From: Lachnospiraceae bacterium
GTDB taxonomy: Bacteria; Bacillota; Clostridia; Lachnospirales; Lachnospiraceae
Direction of reading: 5' to 3'
Assembly (NCBI GenBank): GCA_910573755.1
Contig: CAJTBO010000002.1
Span: forward strand, 186,001-250,000
DNA: 64,000 nt
Below are positions 39,573-47,911 of the stretch, one piece after another (the stretch's first letter is position 1; each line of letters starts with the position of its first letter). A program made the position numbers and the translations under genes. The notes beneath the pieces were generated by a model. The model was not told the origin of the DNA. It was given only the letters and a program-made list of their open reading frames with translations, and searched no databases.

Positions 39573-39714
39573 GTAGCTGTGTGAAGCGGAAAACGATATA
39601 ACCTGAGACCGTAGTCGTGCAGAAGCGAAAAACGGCATGATCCGGAACGGGGGGGCATGCGGAAACAGAGAACAGCTACCGCCCGGGACAATGGTTATGC
39701 AGAACCGGAATAGG
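39573..39714 (+). repeat. Diverged tandem repeats in the parA-like leader
   Basis: About four related blocks at 38-41-base spacing begin near 39573, 39611, 39650 and 39691. The first two are clearest (GTAGCTGTGTGAAGCGGAAA and GTAGTCGTGCAGAAGCGAAA); later blocks keep TGCGGAAAC or TGCAGAACCGG. They may be iteron-like binding sites. Confidence 0.5.
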
Positions 39715-39722
39715 AATTTCAT

Positions 39723-40511
39723 ATGGGAAAGACGACAACAATATGTTTTTGTAACAATAAGGGCGGAAGCGGGAAGAGCACATCCTGCTCCAATATAGGA
39801 TATGCCATGGCGCTTTTGGGATATAAGGTATTGCTGATAGACGGAGATATGCAGCTTAATCTGTCACTCTCATTTTTTGAAGAGGAAAAAGTGCTGGAGA
39901 TGGCGAAGGGGGAGAAGAACCTGTATACAGCGATGAAAAACCAGCAGGATCTGCAGGATTTTATCGTGCCGACAGGATATGAAAATCTGGATATCATCCC
40001 TTCCTCCACGCTGATGAGTTCCATTGAGTATGAGCTGTTTGCGAAGTGGCAGAGAGAGTTTATTCTGAAGAAAGCGTTAAAGAGCATCAAGGCATCTGAA
40101 GGTTATGATTTTATCCTGATCGATGCGCCGCCTACGCTGGGCGGCTGGGTGATGAACATACTCTGTGCCTCGGATAAGATGATCATTCCGGTGGAGGCGA
40201 GCCCCTGGGGGTTGTTCGGGCTGGCAAATATGTTTGAGTTTTTAAACGGGGCGGAAGAGATCGCGCCGGATCTGAAACTTCTGGGAGTTGCGATCACCAA
40301 GGTGGATGAGCGGAAAAATTATTTCCGGCAGACGCTGGAAACACTGCAGGAAGTGGAGGATGTGAAAGTTTTTGACAATTATATTCATGTGGACAGTTCG
40401 ATCGAATGGGCGCAGGATGATTCCAGTCCCGTTCTTGTGTATAAAAAAAGCAGCAGAAGCGCAAAAGAATATTATGAGTTAGCAAAGGAGGTTATTCAGT
40501 TATGCCGGTAG
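39723..40511 (+). CDS. ParA-family ATPase
   Basis: A 262-residue P-loop ATPase of the ParA/Soj type. It has the deviant Walker A CNNKGGSGKST (near residues 10-20), Walker A' LLIDGDMQLN with Asp, and Walker B DFILIDAPPTLGG. The family positions DNA or proteins along the nucleoid by ATP-dependent DNA binding. The next gene encodes a lysine/alanine-rich basic protein overlapping by 10 bases, where a ParB would be expected. No parS was recognised. Located on what looks like chromosomal DNA without plasmid replication genes, it may be an orphan ParA with another cargo. Confidence 0.9.
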   Translation: MGKTTTICFCNNKGGSGKSTSCSNIGYAMALLGYKVLLIDGDMQLNLSLSFFEEEKVLEMAKGEKNLYTAMKNQQDLQDFIVPTGYENLDIIPSSTLMSSIEYELFAKWQREFILKKALKSIKASEGYDFILIDAPPTLGGWVMNILCASDKMIIPVEASPWGLFGLANMFEFLNGAEEIAPDLKLLGVAITKVDERKNYFRQTLETLQEVEDVKVFDNYIHVDSSIEWAQDDSSPVLVYKKSSRSAKEYYELAKEVIQLCR

Positions 40512-40918
40512 GAAAGGGAAGTATCCAGAGAGCAGCAAAGGCGAAAGCTGCAGCAGAGAAAAAGGAAGAGGTAGTAGAAATGGCAGTGGAAACGAAAGCG
40601 GTAAAAGAGGATATGGAAAAGAAGGAAGAAGCAAAAACAGATATGGAAAAGAAGGAGGCTGCAAAGGCGGCTTCAGAGAAGAAGGAAGCGGTAAAAGTAC
40701 CGGAAAAGAAAAAGGCGGCAGCGCCGGCGAAGAAAGAGACTGCAAAAGCGGCGCCTAAGAAAAAGGCGGTTTCCGGAAAGAAAGCGGCTTCTAACGCAGC
40801 GGAGAAGAAAGAGGAGACCGTTATAGCGGCTTCTGTTATCTCGTCGGACGATATCCATGAAAAGAAGTTTGAGGCGGTAAGCCGTATATACTGTGAACTG
40901 CCGACCTATCTTTTGTAA
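40502..40918 (+). CDS. Lysine/alanine-rich basic protein coupled to ParA
   Basis: A 138-residue low-complexity protein. A short N-terminal block MPVGKGSIQRAAKAK and a C-terminal block HEKKFEAVSRIYCELPTYLL frame about 90 residues of Lys-, Ala- and Glu-rich repeats (KKEEAKTDMEKKEAAKAASE is one piece), similar in style to histone H1-like tails (AKKETAKAAPKKKAVSGKKA). AAAGGAGG lies ahead of the ATG inside parA. I recall proteins with similar ends next to ParA in Lachnospiraceae, so the ends are probably conserved and functional while the middle varies. Likely a DNA- or ParA-binding partner; this is inference. Confidence 0.7.
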   Translation: MPVGKGSIQRAAKAKAAAEKKEEVVEMAVETKAVKEDMEKKEEAKTDMEKKEAAKAASEKKEAVKVPEKKKAAAPAKKETAKAAPKKKAVSGKKAASNAAEKKEETVIAASVISSDDIHEKKFEAVSRIYCELPTYLL

Positions 40919-40920
40919 TT

Positions 40921-41721
40921 ATGAAAAAAATCGTATTTTTTGATGCGGACGGAACGATACTGGATATCAAAAAGGGTGTTCCGGAAAGTGCGAAGGAAGC
41001 TGTGAGAAGGCTTGTGGAAAACGGCCATGATGCCTTTCTCTGTACAGGCAGGGCTTTTTCTTTTGTGCCGGATGAAGTGAAGAATATGGCATTTACCGGT
41101 ATGATTGCCAATTGCGGCGCTTATATAGAATACCGGAAGAAGGTGCTTCTGGATAAGGAGATGACGCCTGAGGAGGCACGGCTCTCGGTCAAGATACTCC
41201 GGAACTGCGGTATGATCCCGGTAATGGAGGGGACGCATTTCATGTATTATGATAAGGAGGAGTACACGAAAGACGTGGACTGGTTTGCGGAACTGATCAC
41301 AAAACAGCTCGGAGAGAGATGGAAACCCATCAAGGGTAACGAGAATGCCATGCATATCGCAAAGATCAGCGCAAAGACCCGTCCGGGCTGTGCGGAGCAG
41401 AGGGCTTATGAGGAACTTTCGCCTTATTATGATTATGTGAAACATGAAGAGGGTATGGCGGGCGGCACAATTGAATTTGTGAAAAAGGGTTTTTCCAAAG
41501 GGTTTGCCATTGCGCTGGTGTGCGGCGTTCTCGGGTACGGGAAGGAGGATACTGTCTGTTTCGGGGACAGCAACAATGACATTTCCATGTTTGATGTGAC
41601 GGATACCTGTGTAGCCATGGGGAATGCTTCGCCGATGATCATCAAACGGGCGGCGCTGGTGACGGAGGATATGTTTCATGACGGGATTTATCTGGGGCTT
41701 GAGAGGTTGGGCCTGATATAA
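40921..41721 (+). CDS. Cof-type HAD-superfamily phosphatase
   Basis: A 266-residue phosphatase of the Cof/YbiV type. Motif I is IVFFDADGTILD (nucleophile Asp near residue 8), motif II LCTGRAF (Thr near 41), Lys in FSKGFAIAL (near 190) and motif III/IV CFGDSNNDISMF (near 212). A cap domain lies between (about 85-185). Family members hydrolyse sugar phosphates or flavin mononucleotide. It starts 2 bases after the Lys-rich gene with no ribosome binding site of its own, so it relies on translational coupling. Confidence 0.93.
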   Translation: MKKIVFFDADGTILDIKKGVPESAKEAVRRLVENGHDAFLCTGRAFSFVPDEVKNMAFTGMIANCGAYIEYRKKVLLDKEMTPEEARLSVKILRNCGMIPVMEGTHFMYYDKEEYTKDVDWFAELITKQLGERWKPIKGNENAMHIAKISAKTRPGCAEQRAYEELSPYYDYVKHEEGMAGGTIEFVKKGFSKGFAIALVCGVLGYGKEDTVCFGDSNNDISMFDVTDTCVAMGNASPMIIKRAALVTEDMFHDGIYLGLERLGLI

Positions 41722-41767
41722 GGCGGGAGTGATTTGCTGCGTAAGATCTGATGATTTTATAAATAAA

Positions 41768-41820
41768 GGGGCTGTGAAAAAGGAAATGATAAAACTGCCA
41801 TTTTTCACAGCTCCTGCTTT
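41768..41820. terminator. Terminator between the HAD and VOC genes
   Basis: Fourteen-bp stem with one wobble pair (GGGGCTGTGAAAAA at 41768-41781 and TTTTTCACAGCTCC at 41801-41814), T-run after it on the plus strand; serves convergent genes. Confidence 0.85.
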
Positions 41821-41859
41821 TTATAAGATATGGAAATGAAAAACCATTAAAAACAAGGT

Positions 41860-42243
41860 CTACAGCTTCTGGCAGATTTCCACGATTTCCTTGCCGGGAC
41901 CAACCACAGAGAAGTATTTAATACCGTTGTCCCAGAAGGGCAGGGAACTCATATCATCAAAAAAAGTAAGCCCAAGTTCTCTGCAGGCGGCGTAGGAGGC
42001 ATCGATATCGGTGCTGTTTAACGCGATATGGTCGATGGCGCCGGACTCTCTCTTGATAGAACGGTTTCCGTAAAGTTCCAGAACAAGGCCGCCCAGTTCC
42101 AGAAAGGCAACATGGTCGTCTCCGTTCACTGTATGGTAAATGGTGGTAAAGCCCAGGGCTTCATAAAAATCTACGGATTTCTGCAGATCGGCGGAAGGGA
42201 TGCCGATATGCTGCAGGCCGGTAACAGAATCTGATAATTTCAT
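41860..42243 (-). CDS. VOC-family (glyoxalase/bleomycin-resistance fold) protein
   Basis: A 127-residue single-domain VOC protein. It shows the two beta-alpha-beta-beta-beta repeats: VTGLQHIGIPSADLQKSVDF with YEALGFTTIYHTV, then IDHIALNSTDIDASYAACRE. Metal ligands are likely the first His in LQHIGIP, Glu in LVLELYG, His in AIDHIAL and Glu in KEIVEICQ. The start at 42243 has AAGGAG ahead; a longer upstream frame lacks one. Function could be a lyase, dioxygenase or resistance protein. It stands alone on the minus strand. Confidence 0.88.
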   Translation of the reverse strand: MKLSDSVTGLQHIGIPSADLQKSVDFYEALGFTTIYHTVNGDDHVAFLELGGLVLELYGNRSIKRESGAIDHIALNSTDIDASYAACRELGLTFFDDMSSLPFWDNGIKYFSVVGPGKEIVEICQKL

Positions 42244-42585
42244 GAGAAAACTCCTTTCGTTTTTTGATGGATTTATAGATATGATTGTATCATATTTTGG
42301 CGGTAAGGGGAATGGGGCAGTATCTTTATAATTTAGAAAAAGTGATTGCAAATAGAGTGATCTTCTGATAAAGTATCTATAGGTCGCATCTATTCTTTGG
42401 ATGCAGATTTCTATATCAATAGTAACAATTCTTGCTTTAGCCTAAAATTCAGGCAGGTATTCCAATGTAAAATTTTATAAGAGAGCATGGTATAAATAAT
42501 ATGCTTTTGAGCGGAAGGCATCTTTTGAAATCCTCACTAAATTTTTATGATTGCTTTATGCCATGCAGGGAAGGATGGTATTTTC
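42244..42585. other. Intergenic region between divergent VOC and Rpn genes
   Basis: About 340 AT-rich bases without a gene. Promoters for both directions must be here, but I cannot point to convincing boxes. Confidence 0.35.
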
Positions 42586-43497
42586 ATGATGAAAGAAAAA
42601 GGAAAGGAAGTAAAAAGGGCTGCTGTAAAGAGTGAAAGGGCGGGTAATACGAAATTTAGGGATAGTTCCGGAAAGATTATTTTTGAAGACCCAATTTTGT
42701 GTGCCCAGTTTCTGCGGAACTATGTAGATGTTCCGATGCTGAAAGATGTAAAACCGGAAGATATTGAGGATGTAACAGAGAGATATGTACATTTGTTCAC
42801 GGAAGAGAGGAATTCGGATATAGTAAAGAAAGTAAATTTAAAGGATAATTCATTTTATTTGATTTCACTTATTGAACATAAGTCAGATGTTGATTATAAT
42901 GTGATTATGCAGGTATTTCGTTATATTGCTTTTATCTGGGAAGATTATGAGAAAGAGCAGGAAAAATTACATTCCGGAATCAGTAGAACAAAGGGTTTTT
43001 TGTATCCGCCTGTGTTGCCGGTTGTATTTTATGATGGCGTGGATAGATGGACAGCGGCGACAAGTCTGCATGAGAGGGTATTATTTAGTGATGAACTGTC
43101 TGTTCTTATGATGATAGATAAACTGAGAAATAAGGCGGACTATGAAGAACTCATCAAAGGAGTGGATGAAACTTTTTTGAGGGAGGTAACTGGAAAGTCG
43201 CCGGAATACCTGTTGAAACTGATGGTGCAGATTATCGGAATATTTTTATCAAGGCTGAATGTGCCGCAGAATGAGGTGGATACATTTACAGAGCAGGTAA
43301 AGGAGCGGAAAATGGGCGAATTATTTAAGCATTTTGAGGGATGGGATGTACAGGCGATCAGGAAGGAAGCCATTCATAAATTTCTGAATGCCCTAAAAAA
43401 TTGCAATATCAGTAAAGAAAATGCAAGGATACAGCTTGAAAAGGAATACCAGTTAGGTTCCGGTGAAGCAGAAGAGAAAATGAAGCTGTATTGGTAA
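42586..43497 (+). CDS. Rpn-family recombination-promoting nuclease/putative transposase
   Basis: A 303-residue protein of the Rpn/YhgA-like (Transposase_31) group. N-terminal FRDSSGKIIFEDPILCAQFL is followed by the PD-(D/E)XK core: Asp in ERNSDIVKKV and Glu-His-Lys in LISLIEHKSDVDYNVIMQVFRYIA (E and K near residues 97 and 99). The middle YPPVLPVVFYDGVDRWTAAT is typical of the family, and a variable helical C-terminus follows. Canonical ExK is present, unlike the ExQ of the other nuclease at 16.7 kb. ATG 42586 or 42589 both possible. It has no partner gene. Confidence 0.88.
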   Translation: MMKEKGKEVKRAAVKSERAGNTKFRDSSGKIIFEDPILCAQFLRNYVDVPMLKDVKPEDIEDVTERYVHLFTEERNSDIVKKVNLKDNSFYLISLIEHKSDVDYNVIMQVFRYIAFIWEDYEKEQEKLHSGISRTKGFLYPPVLPVVFYDGVDRWTAATSLHERVLFSDELSVLMMIDKLRNKADYEELIKGVDETFLREVTGKSPEYLLKLMVQIIGIFLSRLNVPQNEVDTFTEQVKERKMGELFKHFEGWDVQAIRKEAIHKFLNALKNCNISKENARIQLEKEYQLGSGEAEEKMKLYW

Positions 43498-43550
43498 AAT
43501 AGGTAGATTGAAATGAACAGTGAAGAGGAGGATGGAAGAGGCGGGCGGTC

Positions 43551-43579
43551 TTGACAAAGGAGAGATGATTTAATAAAAT
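43551..43579 (+). promoter_or_regulatory. Promoter of the formate/nitrite transporter
   Basis: Perfect TTGACA (43551-43556), 17-base spacer, TAAAAT (43574-43579), 45 bases before the gene. Confidence 0.75.
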
Positions 43580-43624
43580 TTTGTAGGATATAGAAGTTAA
43601 TAACAGAAGAAAAGAGGGAGAGAT

Positions 43625-44503
43625 ATGGCAGCAGAAGAAAAAGCGGTACAGGTGATGCCGGTGACGTTTTTAAATACGGCAGATAAGATCATGGAGAACT
43701 ATGAAAACAGTTCTTATAATAAGATGGTAAAATCGCCCTTTGAGATTATGGTGGCGGCGGTTCTGGCGGGAATGTTCATCGCCTTCGGCGCAAGCAGCAG
43801 TTCGGTGGCGGCGTTCGGCATCGAGGATGTGGGGCTGGCAAGGACGCTGACAGGATGTGTCTTTCCGGTGGGGCTGATGCTGATCGTGCTGGTCGGCGGC
43901 GAGTTGTTTACCGGCGACTGCCTGATGTTTGCGGGATTTCTTGACAGAAGGTATAAAGCAAGGCAGATGGCACGGGTTCTATTTTTTGTGTATCTGGGCA
44001 ACATCGTCGGTTCCGTGGTTGTGGCGGCGCTGGTTTCCTGGTCGGGGCAGTGGAATTACGGTTCCGGAGCGCTGGCGGCTTATACGATAAAGATCGCTTA
44101 CGGGAAAGTGCATCTTTCCTTCGGCAGTGCCTTTGTTTCAGGTATTCTGTGCAACATTCTGGTGTGCTTTGCGGTACTGACGGCGGGGGCGTCAAAGGAT
44201 GTGATCGGAAAGATCTGGGGCTGTTTTTTTCCGATCCTGGCGTTTGTGCTGGCGGGCTATGAGCACTGTGTGGCAAATATGTATTATATTGCGGCCGGGA
44301 TCATTGCGGCAGGAAATCAGGAGTACGCGGCGAAGGCGATGGAACTGTACGGTTACACGGAGCAGGAGCTGGCGAGCCTGAATGTGGGGAGTATGTTTGC
44401 CGTGAACCTGCTGCCCGTTACGATCGGTAATATTGTGGGAGGTATGGTTTTTGTGGCGATGCCCATGTATTATCTGACGAAGAAAAAAGCGCAGAAAAAA
44501 TAG
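43625..44503 (+). CDS. Formate/nitrite transporter family channel
   Basis: A 292-residue membrane protein of the FNT family (FocA, NirC, FdhC, HSC) with six membrane segments. Signatures are KSPFEIMVAAVLAGMFIAFG, VFPVGLMLIVLVGGELFTGD, GNIVGSVVVAALVSW, SGILCNILVCFAVLTAGASK and AGYEHCVANMYYI (pore His), plus IGNIVGGMVFVAMPMYYL. It forms a pentameric channel for small monovalent anions; formate or nitrite cannot be separated here. AGGGAGAG precedes the ATG. A short TGCAGCC/GGCTGCA hairpin (44518-44536) lies after it. Confidence 0.94.
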   Translation: MAAEEKAVQVMPVTFLNTADKIMENYENSSYNKMVKSPFEIMVAAVLAGMFIAFGASSSSVAAFGIEDVGLARTLTGCVFPVGLMLIVLVGGELFTGDCLMFAGFLDRRYKARQMARVLFFVYLGNIVGSVVVAALVSWSGQWNYGSGALAAYTIKIAYGKVHLSFGSAFVSGILCNILVCFAVLTAGASKDVIGKIWGCFFPILAFVLAGYEHCVANMYYIAAGIIAAGNQEYAAKAMELYGYTEQELASLNVGSMFAVNLLPVTIGNIVGGMVFVAMPMYYLTKKKAQKK

Positions 44504-44559
44504 TGTGCGGAGAAGAATGCAGCCGGAGAGGCTGCACAGGGTAAAGGTTTAAAAAGAGT

Positions 44560-45459
44560 ATGATGAAAAAATACCGGGTGATGTTATGCGGGGTCGGTGC
44601 GGCGTTTTTGCTGGCGGCATGCGGCGGGGAAGAGGTTCAGATCGTGGAGCAGGAAGAGATCACGGAGGTATCCAGACCGGAGGAGGAAAAGACGGAAGAA
44701 CCGGCAGAAACGGAGGATTTGGAAGAAGCTGCACCGGAGGAACTTCCGGCAGAAACGGAGCAGGCTGAAGCTTCTGACGATAAACCTGCGGTTGTAACGA
44801 TCGAAACCGAAAATCAGGAATATAAGGACGGAGACAGAGTGCTCCTGACCACTGTCTACGATCATGTGACAGTGGTGGTGGAAGGGAATGAAGAGGCGAC
44901 AAAGCTGATCATGGCGGAATTTGAAAAAAGTGAGAAAGAATTTCCGGAAGGCATAGAGGAGACGCTGGAGTGGGCAAGGGAAAATCCGGCTGTGGCGGAA
45001 GGCGGCATTCATTATGATCAGGAACATGGATATAAGGTCGAGAGAAATGACGGCAGGGTATTATCTTTCTCTTCCCTGGTGGGCGGATATGAGGGCGGGG
45101 CCCACGGCTATTATATGGAATACGGCCTGAATTTTGATGCAAAAACAGGAAAACTTTTGACGATTGCTGATGTGGCGGCGGATCAGGATGCCTTTCGGGA
45201 GATCTGCGTGGAGAAGATGCTGGAAAAATATGAGGAATTAAGGGCAGAGGGCAGGGTTTTTGAGGAGGAAATGATCCCGCCGAGCCTGCGGGAAGTATTG
45301 GAAGGTAAGATGGAAGGTGAAGAATGGTATTTTACGGAGGATGGCGTCCGCTTTATCTCCAATATTTATGAGATCGCGCCCTATGCGGAGGGAGAGACTC
45401 TTTATGATATTCCTTATGAGTTGGTGAACGATGTATTGAAGGAAGAATACAGAAGGTGA
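44560..45459 (+). CDS. Lipoprotein with RsiV-like DUF3298 domain
   Basis: A 299-residue exported lipoprotein. The signal ends in the lipobox LAAC (Cys near residue 21), followed by about 55 residues rich in Glu and Pro that serve as a linker. From about 80 on there is a DUF4163/DUF3298-like domain: VLLTTVYDHVTVVVEG, SFSSLVGGYEGGAHGYYMEYGLNFDAKTGK (GGAHG..... NFD..TGK is the family hallmark) and FTEDGVRFISNIYEIAPYAEG. In RsiV this fold binds lysozyme; here there is no sigma-factor gene or anti-sigma domain, so ligand and role are open. Confidence 0.82.
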   Translation: MMKKYRVMLCGVGAAFLLAACGGEEVQIVEQEEITEVSRPEEEKTEEPAETEDLEEAAPEELPAETEQAEASDDKPAVVTIETENQEYKDGDRVLLTTVYDHVTVVVEGNEEATKLIMAEFEKSEKEFPEGIEETLEWARENPAVAEGGIHYDQEHGYKVERNDGRVLSFSSLVGGYEGGAHGYYMEYGLNFDAKTGKLLTIADVAADQDAFREICVEKMLEKYEELRAEGRVFEEEMIPPSLREVLEGKMEGEEWYFTEDGVRFISNIYEIAPYAEGETLYDIPYELVNDVLKEEYRR

Positions 45460-45521
45460 CAGGAAGAGGGGAAACCGGCAGGCTTCCTCTCTTTTCTTTT
45501 TTGTTTGGCAGCTCTCGGATT

Positions 45522-45902
45522 TTACGTATTTTCCGAAGGGGTATAGCAGTTTTGTACGGCGTCGGGCAGTTCGTCATATTGTATTTCGCTCCAGTTTAAA
45601 ACGCCGCGGACGGGCATGACCTGCAGACAGATGAAAGCGCCTTCTCTTAGTTCTTTTGAGGCGCCGAAGGTGACCTCTTTTTCATGTCCCTTTTCATTGT
45701 AAGCGGTCAGCGTATAGGAATAAGTAAGGCTGCCGTCGCCTGTCAGGTTGATCACGCCTTTCCCGGAGTCAGACTCTTTTCTGCTGCTGTTGTCGATCTG
45801 CGTATAATAGGTGCTGCCGCTTCCTGAAATAAGCCATCCGCAGAAACAGATAAAGGCGATGAGAATAATGGCGCCTCCGCCGGTGATGATTTTTTTTGTC
45901 AT
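45522..45902 (-). CDS. YxeA-family exported protein
   Basis: A 126-residue membrane-anchored or secreted protein of the YxeA (DUF1093) family. Residues 5-27 are hydrophobic (IITGGGAIILIAFICFCGWL), followed by GSTYYTQIDN, GDGSLTYSYTLTAYNEKGHE, VTFGASKELREGAFICLQV and VLNWSEIQYDELPDAVQ, which match the family order closely. AGGAGG lies ahead of the ATG. In relatives the gene responds to envelope stress and antimicrobial peptides. A set of 11-base-spaced direct repeats lies in its promoter region. Confidence 0.85.
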   Translation of the reverse strand: MTKKIITGGGAIILIAFICFCGWLISGSGSTYYTQIDNSSRKESDSGKGVINLTGDGSLTYSYTLTAYNEKGHEKEVTFGASKELREGAFICLQVMPVRGVLNWSEIQYDELPDAVQNCYTPSENT

Positions 45903-45971
45903 AGGTAGTCCTCCTTTTTTTACTGTATTATTTTGTGGATATATTTGATATTAGCACGCCGGTCTTACATA

Positions 45972-45999
45972 AACCTTATAGGAACCTTGTATGAACCTT
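45972..45999. promoter_or_regulatory. Three direct repeats at 11-base spacing
   Basis: AACCTT occurs at 45972, 45983 and 45994, with similar bases between. One helical turn spacing is typical for binding of OmpR/PhoB-type regulators. They lie about 70-100 bases upstream of the YxeA gene (minus strand). Confidence 0.5.
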
Positions 46000-46085
46000 A
46001 CATTTTTATTCAGCGGTCAGCCGGAGGGGAAGTGCGTATGGAAAAAGGATTCATACGGATATATAAAAGTAAAAGTTCAATAAAC

Positions 46086-46118
46086 CCTATTGCAATAGTA
46101 GGTAAATTGGTTTAGAAT
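46086..46118 (+). promoter_or_regulatory. Promoter of the desulfurase operon with overlapping Rrf2-type dyad
   Basis: TTGCAA (46090-46095), 17-base spacer, TAGAAT (46113-46118). The dyad CCTATTGCAATAGTAGG (46086-46102) covers the -35 box and matches 12 of 17 positions of the dyad at the cysteine synthase gene. Binding there would block RNA polymerase. Confidence 0.65.
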
Positions 46119-46146
46119 AAAATGGTGCAGAGAAAGGAGACTGTTT

Positions 46147-47334
46147 ATGCGGATATATGCGGATAATGCGGCGACGACAAAAATGGCGAAGCCGGTGATA
46201 GATGTTATGACAGAATATATGGAAAAGGTGTACGGGAATCCCTCGAGCCTTCACAGCACGGGCCAGCAGGCGGCGGAAGCGCTGGCACAGGCGCGGGAGT
46301 GTGTGGCACGTGTTCTGGGAGCGGAGCCGAAAGAGATCACCTTTACTTCAGGCGGCAGTGAGGCGGACAACCAGGCGATCCGCTCCGCTGCGCTGTGGGG
46401 GAAAAGAAAAGGAAAGACGCATCTGATCTCTACGGCATTTGAGCATCATGCGGTGCTCCATACGTTGAAAAAGCTGGAGAGCGAGGGCTTTAGCGTGACG
46501 CTTTTGCCGGTGTATGGGGACGGTTTCGTCAGGGCGGAGGATGTAAAGGCGGCATTGCGGGAGGACACGGCGCTGGTCAGCGTAATGTTTGCCAACAATG
46601 AGATCGGAACCCTTCAGCCTGTAAAAGAGGTCGGAGCGATCTGCCGGGAGGCCGGCGTTATTTTCCATACCGACGCGGTGCAGGCGGCAGGGCATGTGAA
46701 GATAGATGTGGAAGAGATGAATATTGATATGCTGTCCCTGTCGGCGCATAAGTTTTACGGGCCGAAGGGGGTGGGCGCCCTGTATGTGCGAAAGGGGATT
46801 CCGCTGTTTTCACTGATAGAAGGCGGCGCCCAGGAGAGAAGCCGGAGGGCGGGGACGGAAAATATTCCGGGGATCGCCGGTATGGCAAAGGCAATTTTGC
46901 TTGCGGCAGAAAGACTGGAAGAAAACGGCGTTTATGAGAGAAAGCTTCGGGATGCGCTGATCGAAGGGCTGTCAAAGATTCCCCACGCCGCGCTGAACGG
47001 AGATCCCGAAAAACGGCTGCCGGGAAATGTGAATTTCTGTTTTGAGGGGATAGAAGGGGAGTCGCTGCTGCTTCTGCTGGATGCGAAGGGCATAGAGGCC
47101 TCATCGGGGTCCGCCTGCACATCCGGTTCTTTGGACCCCAGCCATGTACTGCTGGCGATCGGGCGGCCTCACGAGGTGGCGCACGGTTCTCTGCGGCTGA
47201 CGCTGTCCCCGGAAAATACAATGGAAGAAGTGGAATATATGATAAGGGAAATTGCGGGCGTGGTGGAATATCTGCGCGGCATGTCCCCGATGTGGGAAGA
47301 TCTGGAGAAAGGAGTAAGGAAACATGTTATATAG
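46147..47334 (+). CDS. Cysteine desulfurase (NifS/IscS type)
   Basis: A 395-residue PLP enzyme that takes sulfur from cysteine and delivers it as persulfide. MRIYADNAATTKMAKPVI at the N-terminus, the PLP lysine in SLSAHKFYGPKGVGALY (near residue 205) and the catalytic Cys loop in ASSGSACTSGSLDPSHVL (near 325) are intact. IscU overlaps its end by 11 bases and MnmA follows, so it should feed both Fe-S assembly and tRNA thiolation. The start follows GAAAGGAG. Controlled by the dyad-bearing promoter upstream. Confidence 0.96.
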   Translation: MRIYADNAATTKMAKPVIDVMTEYMEKVYGNPSSLHSTGQQAAEALAQARECVARVLGAEPKEITFTSGGSEADNQAIRSAALWGKRKGKTHLISTAFEHHAVLHTLKKLESEGFSVTLLPVYGDGFVRAEDVKAALREDTALVSVMFANNEIGTLQPVKEVGAICREAGVIFHTDAVQAAGHVKIDVEEMNIDMLSLSAHKFYGPKGVGALYVRKGIPLFSLIEGGAQERSRRAGTENIPGIAGMAKAILLAAERLEENGVYERKLRDALIEGLSKIPHAALNGDPEKRLPGNVNFCFEGIEGESLLLLLDAKGIEASSGSACTSGSLDPSHVLLAIGRPHEVAHGSLRLTLSPENTMEEVEYMIREIAGVVEYLRGMSPMWEDLEKGVRKHVI

Positions 47335-47752
47335 TGAAAAAGTGATGGATCATTTTCAGAATCCGAGAAATGTCGGAAAGATGGAGGATGCGGACGGCAT
47401 CGGTGAAGTGGGCAATGCAAAATGCGGCGATATCATGAAGATGTATATCAAGGTGGAGAATGATATCATCACCGATGTGTCTTTTAATACCTTCGGCTGC
47501 GGTTCCGCCATTGCCAGCAGTTCCATGGCGACGGAAATGATCAAGGGAAAACCCATCAGCGAGGCGCTTGCGCTGACCAACAAAGCCGTGGCGGAGGCGC
47601 TCGACGGACTGCCCGCCCACAAGATGCACTGTTCCGTGCTGGCGGAGGAAGCGGTCAGGGCGGCGGTGAAGGATTACTATGACAAAAACGGGATTCCCTA
47701 TGATGCGAAAAATTTCTGTGACCATAATTGCGCGGAGTGCGGGATTGAATAA
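47324..47752 (+). CDS. Fe-S cluster assembly scaffold IscU/NifU
   Basis: A 142-residue scaffold on which the desulfurase builds [Fe-S] clusters. The three ligand cysteines are in GNAKCGDIMKM (near 37), FNTFGCGSAIASS (near 62) and AHKMHCSVLAEEA (near 105). An extra Cys-rich tail FCDHNCAECGIE is typical of clostridial homologues. It is translationally coupled to the desulfurase gene. Confidence 0.95.
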   Translation: MLYSEKVMDHFQNPRNVGKMEDADGIGEVGNAKCGDIMKMYIKVENDIITDVSFNTFGCGSAIASSSMATEMIKGKPISEALALTNKAVAEALDGLPAHKMHCSVLAEEAVRAAVKDYYDKNGIPYDAKNFCDHNCAECGIE

Positions 47753-47911
47753 ATGGAACGGACGGTTTATACTAAGGGGAGATTCAGGTTTTTGTGCGGC
47801 GGAGTATGCTGATATGATGTGCCGGCGGAGTATGCCGATATGGTGCGCCGGCGCGGAAACCGGAGGAAGAGACCGGCAAAGAAGCCGAAAGAAGAGACAG
47901 GCGGGTAAGAG
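47753..47911. other. Spacer between iscU and mnmA with tandem repeat
   Basis: About 160 bases without a gene. From about 47794 to 47857 a 25-26-base unit is repeated (GCGGCGGAGTATGCTGATAT, then GGCGGAGTATGCCGATATGG) and a partial third unit follows. The purpose is unclear. Confidence 0.55.

Noticed and set aside
39555-39620. tRNA-like sequence (GTAGCTCAG)
   Set aside because: The tRNA-like B-arm start is not followed by a matching anticodon stem, TTCRANNC T-arm or acceptor pairing; it belongs to the tandem-repeat leader.
42547-42585. Longer start for the Rpn nuclease at 42.5 kb
   Set aside because: The extra 13 residues lack a ribosome binding site and do not match the family N-terminus.
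45933-46115. 60-codon frame before the desulfurase operon
   Set aside because: It overlaps promoter boxes and direct repeats, with no ribosome binding site or coherent protein features.
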